Shown: one piece after another, positions 32,318-40,741 of the stretch
How positions within the stretch are numbered: position 1 is the stretch's first letter
Layout of the letters: the number at the start of each line of letters is the position of its first letter
Source of the DNA: Paenibacillus sp. JQZ6Y-1
Lineage (GTDB): Bacteria; Bacillota; Bacilli; Paenibacillales; Paenibacillaceae
Reading direction: 5' to 3'
Assembly (NCBI RefSeq): GCF_040719145.1
Contig: NZ_JBFDUZ010000001.1
Location: forward strand, 124,001-188,000
Length of the DNA stretch: 64,000 nucleotides
Position numbers and translations under genes: made by a program
The notes under the pieces: generated by a model
What the model was told of the DNA's origin: nothing
Database searches by the model: none
What the model saw: only the letters and a program-made list of their open reading frames with translations

Positions 32318-34267
32318 ATGAGCGCAATCGCCGGAATATGGGATCGTGGGAAACAGCAAAGTCCAGAACAATGGGCGGCGTATGGACAGCTGATGATGGA
32401 CAGCATGAGCAAGTATCCGAAAGATCGCTCTGCCGTCTGGCAAGAGAATCACATCTGGTTCGGTTGTCATGACCAGTGGATCACTCCAGAATCGGAAGGA
32501 CAGCAAGTCCCTTACTATGATTCTTTACGCAGACTGACGATTACAGGCGATGTCATTCTCGATAACCGTGAGGAGCTGATGTCCCGACTTGGTTTACAGG
32601 CGAACTCCAATCTGCCTGATCTGCATGTATTGCTGCATGCGTATGAACAGTGGGGCGAGGGAATGGCAGACAAGCTGAATGGCGACTTTGCCTTTGTGAT
32701 CTGGGATGAAGCACGACGCCAGCTATTCGCTGTACGCGACTGGTCCGGTAATCGCACGCTGTATTATGCGGAACATAAGGGTACGTTTCTTTTTGCGAGT
32801 ACGATGGAGGCATTGCTGCATACTGGTATTGTTGACAGAAAGCTGTCTACACCTTGGATGGCGGAATTTCTGACTACCGTAGCAATGGAGGAATCGACCG
32901 ATATTCAGGGGACCGTCTATGAGCAGATCAAGCAGCTGCCGCCAGCACATGTGATGGTGCTGGATGAAGCCAATGTGCGGATGTATCAATATGGTAATCT
33001 GCTACCGGATGCGCCGCTACAGCTGCGCTCGGATGGCGAATACGAAGAAGCATTCCGCGAGCTGTTCGCCCGTGTTGTTCGCGCTAAGGTGCGTACTCGT
33101 CACGGGGTCGCGGCAACGTTAAGCGGTGGATTGGATTCGGGGAGTGTGGTCAGTTATGCGGCACCGATTTTGTCGGCGCAGAACAAGCCGATTCATACGT
33201 ACAGCTTTGTACCGATTCCCGGCTTTAAGGATTGGACATCATCGCGCATTATGGCGAATGAACGCCCCTATATTGAAGAAACGGTCAAGCATGTACGTCG
33301 AGTGAATGATGTTCATGATCATTATATGGATTTCGCTGATCGCAGCCCGCTGAGCGAGGTTGAGCATTGGTTAGGTCTGATGGAGATGCCGTACAAGTAT
33401 TTTGAGAATTCGTTCTGGATTCGTGGAATCTTCGAGCGCGCCCAGCAGAATGGAGCTGGTGTGCTACTGACCGGAGCGAGAGGGAACTTTACGATCTCGT
33501 GGGGACCAGCGATTGAATATTATGCGGGGATGCTGAAGAAATTCCGCTGGCTACGCTTGTATCAGGAGCTGAAGCTATATAGTCGTAATGCAGGGATTCG
33601 TCGCAAAAAGATTATTCAGCAGATTAGCGAAACCGCCTTTCCGGGGTTATCGCGTAGTGCGCCCGATCTAGGTCGCCCAGATGCGCTGAAATGGATCAAT
33701 CCCGAACTGGCACAGCGTACCGGTATGGTGGAGCGTGTGCGTCAAGCGGAGCTAGATCTGATTGGCAGCGACACGATGAGTGATATGGAAGTACGGCATA
33801 GCAAATTTGCTAATTTGGCGGTAGCCAACAAGGACGGTGCAGTCACATCGAAGATCTCGATGGGCTACGGTGTCTGGGAGCGCGACCCGACGAATGATCC
33901 GCGTATTATCAAGTTCTGCTTGTCGGTGCCATTTGACCAGTATGTTCAAAATGGGATGGATCGTGCGCTGATCCGCCGCGCTACTGCCGGTCATCTACCG
34001 GATAAAATTCGACTAAACCAGAAGGTGCGCGGGCTACAACCAGCGGACTGGGTATTGCGGATGCGCCCGCAATGGGGTGCTTTTACGAGTGAAATCCTTG
34101 ACATTTGCCACGATTCTACGGTAGCAGAATGGGTGAACACGGACAATATTATGAACGCACTGCATGAGGTGGGTGAATCCCCCGATGCGGAAGCAGCATT
34201 TAATCCGGCTACACGCTTGCTGATGCGCAGTCTGATCATTGGACGCTTCATCCGCGGCTTAGCATAA
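32318..34267 (+). CDS. Lasso peptide cyclase (asparagine-synthetase-like, C protein)
   Basis: This 649-residue asparagine-synthetase-B homologue should adenylate the ring Asp side chain of the precursor core and drive macrolactam closure. The N-terminal glutaminase-like domain starts MSAIAGIW and lacks the catalytic Cys2 of true synthetases, as is typical of McjC/PadeC-type cyclases. The synthetase domain holds the ATP-binding SGGLDSGS motif (about residues 269-276). The start is set by GAAAGGGG ahead of ATG 32318. It comes directly before the four precursor genes, the first of which starts 36 bp after its stop, an order usual in Bacillota lasso clusters. Confidence 0.93.
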   Translation: MSAIAGIWDRGKQQSPEQWAAYGQLMMDSMSKYPKDRSAVWQENHIWFGCHDQWITPESEGQQVPYYDSLRRLTITGDVILDNREELMSRLGLQANSNLPDLHVLLHAYEQWGEGMADKLNGDFAFVIWDEARRQLFAVRDWSGNRTLYYAEHKGTFLFASTMEALLHTGIVDRKLSTPWMAEFLTTVAMEESTDIQGTVYEQIKQLPPAHVMVLDEANVRMYQYGNLLPDAPLQLRSDGEYEEAFRELFARVVRAKVRTRHGVAATLSGGLDSGSVVSYAAPILSAQNKPIHTYSFVPIPGFKDWTSSRIMANERPYIEETVKHVRRVNDVHDHYMDFADRSPLSEVEHWLGLMEMPYKYFENSFWIRGIFERAQQNGAGVLLTGARGNFTISWGPAIEYYAGMLKKFRWLRLYQELKLYSRNAGIRRKKIIQQISETAFPGLSRSAPDLGRPDALKWINPELAQRTGMVERVRQAELDLIGSDTMSDMEVRHSKFANLAVANKDGAVTSKISMGYGVWERDPTNDPRIIKFCLSVPFDQYVQNGMDRALIRRATAGHLPDKIRLNQKVRGLQPADWVLRMRPQWGAFTSEILDICHDSTVAEWVNTDNIMNALHEVGESPDAEAAFNPATRLLMRSLIIGRFIRGLA

Positions 34268-34303
34268 AGTCTGTATATTCTGTAAAGGAGGTGAATAACG
34301 AGG

Positions 34304-34432
34304 ATGAAAAAAATGGAGTGGACTGCGCCAGAACTGGAAGTTCTGGACGTCAATGAAACGATGGCCGGCAAAGGCTGGAAAGTAATCGACTGGGTTACTT
34401 ATGACGACGCCGACCTGTACAATCCGAGCTGA
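34304..34432 (+). CDS. Lasso peptide precursor A1
   Basis: This 42-residue precursor is made of a 20-residue leader and a 22-residue core. The leader MKKMEWTAPELEVLDVNETM carries the Pro-x-Leu box read by the B1 protein and the conserved Thr at position -2. The predicted core begins with the ring AGKGWKVID (isopeptide between Ala1 and Asp9) and continues as the tail WVTYDDADLYNPS. Ring size, start residue and C-terminal Ser match the paeninodin type. AAGGAGG lies 12 bases ahead. Core boundaries are inferred from the Thr(-2) rule and the paeninodin alignment. The core equals that of A4. Confidence 0.95.
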   Translation: MKKMEWTAPELEVLDVNETMAGKGWKVIDWVTYDDADLYNPS

Positions 34433-34496
34433 TGCAAACAAGGGGTAGTCAGTCGCTATTTAGTTTTATATCCAAACATTATGGGAGGCAAGAGCA

Positions 34497-34631
34497 ATGT
34501 CAAACGAAAAAATGCAATGGCAAGCTCCACAGTTGGAAGTTTTGGATGTAAATGAAACACAAGCAGGTAAAGGCTGGAGAGTGATTGACTGGGTTACCTA
34601 CGACGACGCGGATCTGTACAACCCGAGCTGA
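34497..34631 (+). CDS. Lasso peptide precursor A2 (Arg6 variant)
   Basis: This 44-residue precursor has a 22-residue leader (ending EVLDVNETQ, Thr at -2, Gln at -1) and a 22-residue core. The ring segment AGKGWRVID differs from A1 by Lys6 to Arg; the tail WVTYDDADLYNPS is unchanged. GGGAGG precedes the ATG. The Gln at -1 instead of Met shows tolerance at the cleavage site. Too short for standard gene finding, but the leader, the ring and the fourfold repetition make it secure. Confidence 0.95.
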   Translation: MSNEKMQWQAPQLEVLDVNETQAGKGWRVIDWVTYDDADLYNPS

Positions 34632-34681
34632 TCGGCACTATCCGCACCATCTATTATCCAAGCACAAAGGAGGAATAAATA

Positions 34682-34816
34682 ATGAACAACGATAAATTGC
34701 AATGGCAAGCACCAGCTCTGGAAGTGCTGGATATGAGCCAGACTGCAGCCGGTAAAGGCTGGAAAGCCATCGACTGGGTCACTTACGACGATGCGGATCT
34801 GTACAACCCAAGCTGA
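34682..34816 (+). CDS. Lasso peptide precursor A3 (Ala7 variant)
   Basis: This 44-residue precursor has the most divergent leader of the four (EVLDMSQTA, still Thr at -2). Its core ring AGKGWKAID changes Val7 to Ala, and the tail WVTYDDADLYNPS is the same. AAAGGAGG lies eight bases upstream. Because leader changes cluster away from the Pro-x-Leu box and Thr(-2), the same B1/B2/C proteins probably process it. Confidence 0.95.
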   Translation: MNNDKLQWQAPALEVLDMSQTAAGKGWKAIDWVTYDDADLYNPS

Positions 34817-34881
34817 TTGAACTCAACGGGTTATCGTTTCACCAAGTTTCATACCTAATTCCATATAAAGGAGGCTACGCA

Positions 34882-35010
34882 ATGCAAAAAGAGCAATGGC
34901 AAGCACCGACACTGGAAGTTCTGGACGTCAATGAAACAATGGCAGGTAAAGGCTGGAAAGTGATCGACTGGGTCACTTATGATGATGCGGATCTGTACAA
35001 CCCGAGCTGA
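34882..35010 (+). CDS. Lasso peptide precursor A4 (core identical to A1)
   Basis: This 42-residue precursor has the leader MQKEQWQAPTLEVLDVNETM and a core identical in protein sequence to A1 (ring AGKGWKVID, then tail WVTYDDADLYNPS). At DNA level the two cores differ at nine codons, all synonymous, so this is not a recent duplication. AAAGGAGG precedes the ATG. It is the last precursor before the terminator-like hairpin at 35070. Confidence 0.95.
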   Translation: MQKEQWQAPTLEVLDVNETMAGKGWKVIDWVTYDDADLYNPS

Positions 35011-35069
35011 TCGGTGTTTTGCCTGCACAGGATCATCATGGACCTGTACAGGACTTTGATGACGAAAGT

Positions 35070-35107
35070 GACCCTTATACCTTGCAACGTATAAGGGTCC
35101 ATTTTCT
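35070..35107 (+). terminator. Terminator-like hairpin after the precursor array
   Basis: GACCCTTATAC and GTATAAGGGTC form a perfect 11-bp stem with an eight-base loop, then CATTTTCTT. It could partly end transcription after the precursors, giving more precursor than enzyme message. Confidence 0.7.
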
Positions 35108-35302
35108 TACAGACACACAGGATAAATGAGTATATAAGCTGTTTTACACATAGATCACCTATCGTAGCTATTATGTATTGTCGATCGCACAACCAGGTCG
35201 TGGACCTGTATGTTTCATATTTTAACTGCGCACCACGCGTATGGTTGATGGATGTCTGGAATGTTGAGACATGGCGCAGACTTACACTGGGAGGACCAGA
35301 TT

Positions 35303-36235
35303 ATGAACACGATCCAACAAACCGTATATCAGGCGTTTGGCCTGCGGATTCAAAGCGAAATTTCCTTGCCTGAGTTGCAGCAAGTTAACGATACAATAGA
35401 TCCAATTGACGTGACCGTCCGTTTTGGCGATTTGTCCAAATGGGAGCATGTGGTCAACGCACGCGAAACCAATTTTAGTATTCAGCTGGCAGGCTTTATG
35501 TTCCGCATGCCGGATACGGCTACGTTTTGCATTTCCGAAGGGTCGCAAATCATTATTGATCCATTGCCCGGTGTGAGCGAGGATAAAATCCGACTGTTCG
35601 TGCTTGGTACGTGCATGGGCGTGCTGCTGATGCAGCGCAATCGGTTTCCGCTGCACGGTAGCGCATTGCTGATCGAAGGCAAAGCGTACGCGTTTGTCGG
35701 TCAATCCGGTGCAGGCAAATCGACGCTGGCGGCAACCTTTGTCAAAGCAGGGTATCCGCTGTTAAGTGATGATGTGATTCCAATTGCATATAAGGATGGT
35801 GTACCGTTGGTGTACCCAACCTATCCGCAGCAGAAGCTGTGGCAGGAAAGTCTGGACCATTTTGGCATATCGTCTACTGGGTATTCGTCGCTGCACGATG
35901 AATATGATAAATTTGCCATCCCTGTTGGGGATAATTTCCACAATGAACCGGTGCCGCTGGCTGGCGTATTCGAGCTGGCAAAAACGGAAGACCCGTATGC
36001 TTCGATTCGCAAGCTGGAACGTTTAGAGCGTTTGCATATTTTGCTGGCACATACGTATCGCAGTGCGGTCATTCCGCGGCTAGATCTGAAGCAGCAGCAT
36101 TTCTCTATGGTGGCTGCCCTGGCGGGTGAGCTGGAAGCTTATCAGATTCATCGTTCCACTACGACCTTTACCGCACCGGAAATATTGGAAAAGGTCATCT
36201 CATTGATTCGCTCCAACCGGTACAGCAATTCTTGA
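35303..36235 (+). CDS. HPr kinase-like protein, lasso peptide C-terminal Ser kinase
   Basis: This 310-residue protein is related to the C-terminal half of HPr kinase/phosphorylase. A P-loop GQSGAGKSTLAATF (about 132-145) and the following acidic LLSDDVIPI motif are the ATP and magnesium sites. True HprK lies in another context and has a different N-terminal domain. Homologues in lasso clusters (PadeK of the paeninodin system) phosphorylate the C-terminal Ser side chain of the precursor; all four precursors here end in Ser. GGGAGG ahead of ATG 35303 sets the start; the frame extends to 35252 without support. Confidence 0.9.
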   Translation: MNTIQQTVYQAFGLRIQSEISLPELQQVNDTIDPIDVTVRFGDLSKWEHVVNARETNFSIQLAGFMFRMPDTATFCISEGSQIIIDPLPGVSEDKIRLFVLGTCMGVLLMQRNRFPLHGSALLIEGKAYAFVGQSGAGKSTLAATFVKAGYPLLSDDVIPIAYKDGVPLVYPTYPQQKLWQESLDHFGISSTGYSSLHDEYDKFAIPVGDNFHNEPVPLAGVFELAKTEDPYASIRKLERLERLHILLAHTYRSAVIPRLDLKQQHFSMVAALAGELEAYQIHRSTTTFTAPEILEKVISLIRSNRYSNS

Positions 36236-36516
36236 GTCCGAGAGTATAACGAAGAGCGAGCACGAACGAATAAGAGCAAGCATCATCGTATTGTCATGAA
36301 GCAGCAGTAAAATACAAGCAACAGAGCGGTGGCACATCGATCGCCATCGCCTGCTTGTTGTCCGCCGGAGCGTTTCATTGTATGTGACATGATGTTATAA
36401 CATAGAATCGCCATTTTATCCTACGAAAGAGGTGCTGCATTGTTAACTTGTGCATCGAACCTATAAAACGGTTCATTGTTCTCATTGATTTGTCCATATA
36501 GAAAGGGGAGTTTATA

Positions 36517-36828
36517 ATGACGCAAACCGCATGGCTTCAACACCAGAAGGTGACACAAAACAAAAACTATATCGCTAGCGATATGAACGGTGAAAAGGTG
36601 ATGCTGGATGTGCAATCCGGTAAGTATTACAATCTCGGCGCAATCGGCGGACGCATCTGGGATTTGACCGCGCAGCCGACAACAGTGGACGGTATTGTGG
36701 ATGTATTGGTGCAAGAATATGAGGTGGCGCGTGACGTATGCGTGCAACAGGTGCAAACATTTATCCAGCAAATGCTGAATGAAGGTCTGGTTGAGGTGCA
36801 GGATGGCGCGGACGAGCGCAGTCTCTAA
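36517..36828 (+). CDS. Lasso peptide B1 protein (PqqD-like RRE)
   Basis: This 103-residue PqqD-family protein is the stand-alone RiPP recognition element of the cluster. The family core is visible: a beta start with VMLDVQSGKYYNLGAIGGRIWDLT, then helices with VDGIVDVLVQEYEV and the C-terminal helix. It should bind the leader through its Pro-x-Leu box and present it to the B2 protease. GAAAGGGGAG precedes the ATG. Its 3' end overlaps the B2 gene by 26 bp, a sign of coupled translation and complex formation. Confidence 0.92.
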   Translation: MTQTAWLQHQKVTQNKNYIASDMNGEKVMLDVQSGKYYNLGAIGGRIWDLTAQPTTVDGIVDVLVQEYEVARDVCVQQVQTFIQQMLNEGLVEVQDGADERSL

Positions 36829-37267
36829 GCTAGGCAAGCTGCGCCAATACCCTGCCGAGATGCGGCGCCTGATGCTGGAGGCGTTCTGGTATCTGGCATG
36901 GGGGCGTGTATTGAAAATGCTGCCTTTTGCCAAGGTGTCGCCATCGCTGGGCGACCATATGCAGGAAACCTCATATGAAACGCATCGGGAGGCACACCGC
37001 CAATCAGTGCAGATCTCGAAGGCACTGCATCTGGTCAGCCCGCATGTATTCTGGGAAACGGAGTGTCTAGTGATGGCATTTGCTGCTCAGAAAATGTTAA
37101 ACCGTCGTCGTCTGCCCAGCACATTATATCTGGGGATGCGCCGAGATGAACGTGGACGCACTGCTGCCCATGCGTGGCTACGTAGTGGACGCTTTTACCT
37201 GACTGGTGCGAAAGAACTGGAACAATATACGGTTGTTGGTATGTTTGCAAGACAATTTCAATCTTAA
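36803..37267 (+). CDS. Lasso peptide B2 protein (transglutaminase-like leader peptidase)
   Basis: This 154-residue member of the lasso B2 family has a transglutaminase-like cysteine protease fold. The catalytic Cys is in WETECLVMAFAAQKML and the His in AAHAWLRSGRFYLTG, the usual B2 pattern. It cleaves the leader after position -1 so the new Ala1 amine can be joined to Asp9. ATG 36803 is chosen (GAGGTGCAGG ahead) rather than the upstream Met at 36779; either way it overlaps the B1 gene. Confidence 0.92.
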   Translation: MARTSAVSKLGKLRQYPAEMRRLMLEAFWYLAWGRVLKMLPFAKVSPSLGDHMQETSYETHREAHRQSVQISKALHLVSPHVFWETECLVMAFAAQKMLNRRRLPSTLYLGMRRDERGRTAAHAWLRSGRFYLTGAKELEQYTVVGMFARQFQS

Positions 37268-37332
37268 CCGGGCATGACCCTGCAAAAAATAGCAGCGGCA
37301 GCCTGGACGATTTTGCGATAAAGGAGTACGCC

Positions 37333-38532
37333 ATGAACAAGCAATGGAGCCCTGAACTGCATGATTTCCCTGCCGAACTGCTGCTTTTGCTGGATATGGT
37401 TACATCCGGGCGCGGTCACCTTGCTGTTGTCGATTCGGCAGCGCAATCGTTGGATTGGCAGGCATTTGCTTCGCTTGCTCTGCACCATCGGTTGTATCCA
37501 ACCATTCACGCGGTCTGCAATGCGCAGTCTCAGCAATTGCCGGGTGGCATGCTGCAATGGCTGAATCAGAAATACCAACGTAACGCGTTTACGATGTTAC
37601 AACTGAGCGGTCAGATGCAGCGCGTAACGCAGGCGCTGACTCAGCGTGATATTCGCGCGCTGCAATTGAAAGGGCCCGTGCTGGCACAACTGCTGTACGG
37701 CGATCTATCTCGCCGTACGTCCAAAGATCTGGATGTGCTGGTGCCGATAGAACAAGCGGATGAAGCAGAGCAGATTTTGCTGGATCTGGGATTTGTCAAA
37801 ACACAGGAAGTGCCGCGCACAACCGACAATTGGCGCTGGCGATACAATCATGAATCGTATGTGGATGAGCGTACCGGTGTCGAGATTGAGCTGCACTGGC
37901 GGCTGAATGGGGATGCAGGTGCGGAGCAGGGATTTGAGGAGCTGTGGGAGCGTCGCCAACAATTAGAGTTCGGTGGAACAGCGATTCAGATGCTTGGGCA
38001 GGAAGACCTGCTTATCTATCTGTGCGTGCATGGTGCGCGTCATGCGTGGTTCCGTTTGCGCTGGCTGGTCGATATTGATCGTCTCGTGCAGCGTCCGTTG
38101 GACTGGAATCTGCTACGCCGCTTGACGCAGCAATACAAATGCAGCCATATCGTTGGTCAGGCATTTGTACTGACCCACTGGCTGCTGCATACGCCGATTA
38201 GCGGTGAGATGGCACAATGGGCAGATGCTCCACGTGCGCAAGATCTGGCGCGGCGTGTACTGGTCTTTATTCGGGAAAAGGTTAATCTATGCCCAGAACC
38301 AGAAACACAGGCACTCGCCCAGCATTATCGTTCGTATCAATACGCATTGAAAACTAGCGGACAAAAAGCGCTATTCTGGCTCCGCAAGATGGCACCGGAC
38401 GATTGGGATATGCAGACTTTGCCGTTGCCGAAAATGCTGTATTTTATGTATTATCCATTGCATCCGTTTCTGCTGCTATATCGTCGGACGCAACGACGTG
38501 ACGCGGTGCAAAGAGAGGTGGAGCAGCAATGA
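37333..38532 (+). CDS. Nucleotidyltransferase-family protein of the lasso cluster
   Basis: This 399-residue protein of the NTP_transf_5 nucleotidyltransferase-like family carries the catalytic-type motif LKGPVLAQLLYGDLSRRTSKDLDVLVP (about 110-136), where the DLDVLV acids would bind metal. Homologues stand beside the kinase in paeninodin- and pseudomycoidin-type clusters. In the pseudomycoidin system this protein has been linked to attaching hexose to the phosphorylated tail, so further decoration of the phosphoserine is the best guess here. AAAGGAG precedes the ATG. The gene overlaps the exporter gene by four bases (ATGA). Confidence 0.82.
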   Translation: MNKQWSPELHDFPAELLLLLDMVTSGRGHLAVVDSAAQSLDWQAFASLALHHRLYPTIHAVCNAQSQQLPGGMLQWLNQKYQRNAFTMLQLSGQMQRVTQALTQRDIRALQLKGPVLAQLLYGDLSRRTSKDLDVLVPIEQADEAEQILLDLGFVKTQEVPRTTDNWRWRYNHESYVDERTGVEIELHWRLNGDAGAEQGFEELWERRQQLEFGGTAIQMLGQEDLLIYLCVHGARHAWFRLRWLVDIDRLVQRPLDWNLLRRLTQQYKCSHIVGQAFVLTHWLLHTPISGEMAQWADAPRAQDLARRVLVFIREKVNLCPEPETQALAQHYRSYQYALKTSGQKALFWLRKMAPDDWDMQTLPLPKMLYFMYYPLHPFLLLYRRTQRRDAVQREVEQQ

Positions 38533-40322
38533 ATGTCATCCGCAATTATGTGAATGAATTGCGCCAATATGCGGGCAAACGGCTGTATCTGTATGTGGCG
38601 CTTATGCTGCTGATCAGCGTGCTGGATATGGTAACACTGTACATGCTCGTACCGCTGCTGAGTCTGATTGGCGTATTCGGTGGCAGTGCTAGTTCGCTAC
38701 CGATGGCAGGCTGGTTCGAGCCGCTCAAGCAGATGCCGCTTGCTGCATCATTGGCGGTCATTTTGGGCATCTACAGTCTGCTCACGATCCTACAAGGATT
38801 TATGCAGCGCAAGCAATCGGTGATGGGCGCGGAGATTCAGCAGGGCTTTATCAAAACACTGCGACTGCGCGTATATCGTCATATTATGCGTTCGAACTGG
38901 TCATTTTTCCTGCGCAAGCGTAAGTCCGATCTCAGCCACATGCTGACGACGGAACTGGCAAGGGTTAGCCAAGGAACCAATCTGGTGCTGATGCTGGCAA
39001 CCTCCATTCTGTTTACCGTCCTGCAAATCGGATTTGCGATGGTGTTATCGGTAAAAATGACGCTGCTCGTGTTGATCGGCGGTGGACTGCTGGCACTGTA
39101 TGCCCGTCGCTTCGTTCGTCGATCCAAAGCATACGGCGATAAAATGACTCAATTATCCCAAGATTATTTTTCTGGTATTCAGGAAAATCTGAACGGAATC
39201 AAGGATATTAAAAGCAATATGCTGGAAGCTTCGCATTTCAACTGGTTCCGCAATATGGCGAACAAGCTGGAATACAATCTGATCCAGCAAGTACGACTCA
39301 ATTCGACGACACAGCTGATGTACAAGCTGATCTCGGTTGTGTTCATTATCGGCTTTATCGTATTGTCGGCGCAGGTGTTCCAGCTGCAGCCAGAGCGCTC
39401 AGTGCTGATCATCCTGATCTTCGCCCGCCTGTGGCCGCGCTTCAGTGGCATTCAGTCGTATCTTGAATATATTGGTGCATTGGTGCCTGCCTTCCATGCG
39501 CTGTCCAAATTGCAGGAGGAATGTGAGCAATCCGAGGAAAGTTACCGTCCTGTTGCACATGGCGAAGGACCGATGCAAAGTATGCAGGATGGTATCCGGT
39601 GTGAGGATGTATCGTTCCGTTATACGACCGAGCATGAGGATGCACTCAAGCAGATCAATCTGTACATTCCTGCCGGTCGTATGACTGCCATTGCCGGACG
39701 CTCCGGTGCAGGGAAAAGTACATTGATTGACCTACTGATGGGATTGATGGAGCCGCAGCAGGGAACGGTGAAGGTGGATGGTGCTTCGTTGACAGGTGAA
39801 CGCCTGTTGTCATGGCGCAATTCGATTGGATATGTATCGCAGGAGCCGTTTCTGTTCCATACCAGCATCCGTGATAATCTGTTGCTGGTGAAGCCGGAAG
39901 CGACCGAGGATGAGTTGTGGGAAGCATTGGCGTTTGCCGCGTGCGACGAATTTATCCGTAAGCTGCCGCAAGGACTGGATACGATTATCGGTGATCGCGG
40001 GGTGCGATTATCCGGTGGGGAACGTCAGCGTGTCGTGCTGGCGCGAGCCATTTTACGCAAGCCGGAAGTGCTCATTCTGGATGAAGCAACCAGTTCGCTA
40101 GATACCGAGAATGAAGCCAAGGTACAGGCAGCGCTGGAGAAGCTGAAAGGCAAGATTACGCTAATCGTTATCGCCCACCGCTTGTCCACGATTCGCAATG
40201 CCGATCAGGTAGTGGTGGTGGACGACGGTCGTATCGTGCAGCAAGGTGAGTTCAGCCAGCTGTCACGCGAGACGAAGGGAACGTTCCATCAGCTGCTTGG
40301 CTACCAGAATGCGGCACAGTGA
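38529..40322 (+). CDS. ABC transporter, lasso peptide exporter/immunity (D protein)
   Basis: This 597-residue fused ABC exporter has six membrane helices in the first 320 residues and an ATPase domain with Walker A GRSGAGKSTL (near 391-400), signature LSGGERQRVVLARA and Walker B VLILDEATSSLD. It has no N-terminal peptidase C39 domain, as expected because B2 removes the leader. McjD-like proteins export the mature lasso peptide and protect the producer. Its start overlaps the nucleotidyltransferase stop by four bases. A strong terminator follows at 40473, closing the cluster. Confidence 0.92.
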   Translation: MNVIRNYVNELRQYAGKRLYLYVALMLLISVLDMVTLYMLVPLLSLIGVFGGSASSLPMAGWFEPLKQMPLAASLAVILGIYSLLTILQGFMQRKQSVMGAEIQQGFIKTLRLRVYRHIMRSNWSFFLRKRKSDLSHMLTTELARVSQGTNLVLMLATSILFTVLQIGFAMVLSVKMTLLVLIGGGLLALYARRFVRRSKAYGDKMTQLSQDYFSGIQENLNGIKDIKSNMLEASHFNWFRNMANKLEYNLIQQVRLNSTTQLMYKLISVVFIIGFIVLSAQVFQLQPERSVLIILIFARLWPRFSGIQSYLEYIGALVPAFHALSKLQEECEQSEESYRPVAHGEGPMQSMQDGIRCEDVSFRYTTEHEDALKQINLYIPAGRMTAIAGRSGAGKSTLIDLLMGLMEPQQGTVKVDGASLTGERLLSWRNSIGYVSQEPFLFHTSIRDNLLLVKPEATEDELWEALAFAACDEFIRKLPQGLDTIIGDRGVRLSGGERQRVVLARAILRKPEVLILDEATSSLDTENEAKVQAALEKLKGKITLIVIAHRLSTIRNADQVVVVDDGRIVQQGEFSQLSRETKGTFHQLLGYQNAAQ

Positions 40323-40472
40323 TCGTGAGGAAGCTTCAACGATGAAATATTCACGATGAAGTATTCGCCAAGACACCGTGTTCCAATGGTGGAAGGTGTA
40401 CAAGAAAGTGGATAAACTGCCTTAGTTCATTGCTATCGGAGCACATGGGAAAACCTATCATGCGGTATCAAG

Positions 40473-40515
40473 ATCGAAGCTTGCTGCGTATTATCGCCAA
40501 GCTTCGATTTTTTTA
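40473..40515 (+). terminator. Rho-independent terminator closing the lasso cluster
   Basis: ATCGAAGCTTG and CAAGCTTCGAT form a perfect 11-bp stem followed by a run of T. Confidence 0.88.
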
Positions 40516-40569
40516 ATTGTATGTTATAGGTGCAGGTAGAACCAAGCAGAATCAAGCAAGGTGGAAACG

Positions 40570-40611
40570 AAAAGCCGGACAGTGCGCTAACAGGCGCTTG
40601 TCCGGCTTTTT
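40570..40611. terminator. Bidirectional terminator between exporter and reductase genes
   Basis: AAAAGCCGGACA pairs with TGTCCGGCTTTT, with an inner GCGC/GCGC stem. It serves the minus-strand reductase gene ending at 40742 and backs up the lasso terminator. Confidence 0.85.
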
Positions 40612-40741
40612 GTGTTCTATACATATCATTGCAGCTATAAGCCAATACATGACTAGATACATACATAAACACATCTTTGGCTTGTAAGTAGGATAAACGT
40701 GGATCATCTTCCCTGATAATCCAGACGATTTCTCAACAAAG

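Larger units (their letters stand above)
34304..35010 (+). repeat. Tandem array of four lasso precursor genes
   Basis: Four related units of about 185-195 bp, each a ribosome binding site plus a precursor gene, stand head to tail. The cores are much more conserved than the spacers, which share little beyond the ribosome binding sites. Confidence 0.9.

Noticed and set aside
34304-35010. Short tandem repeats as a CRISPR array
   Set aside because: The repeated units are coding, each with a ribosome binding site and leader, and are about 190 bp apart with no short identical repeats.
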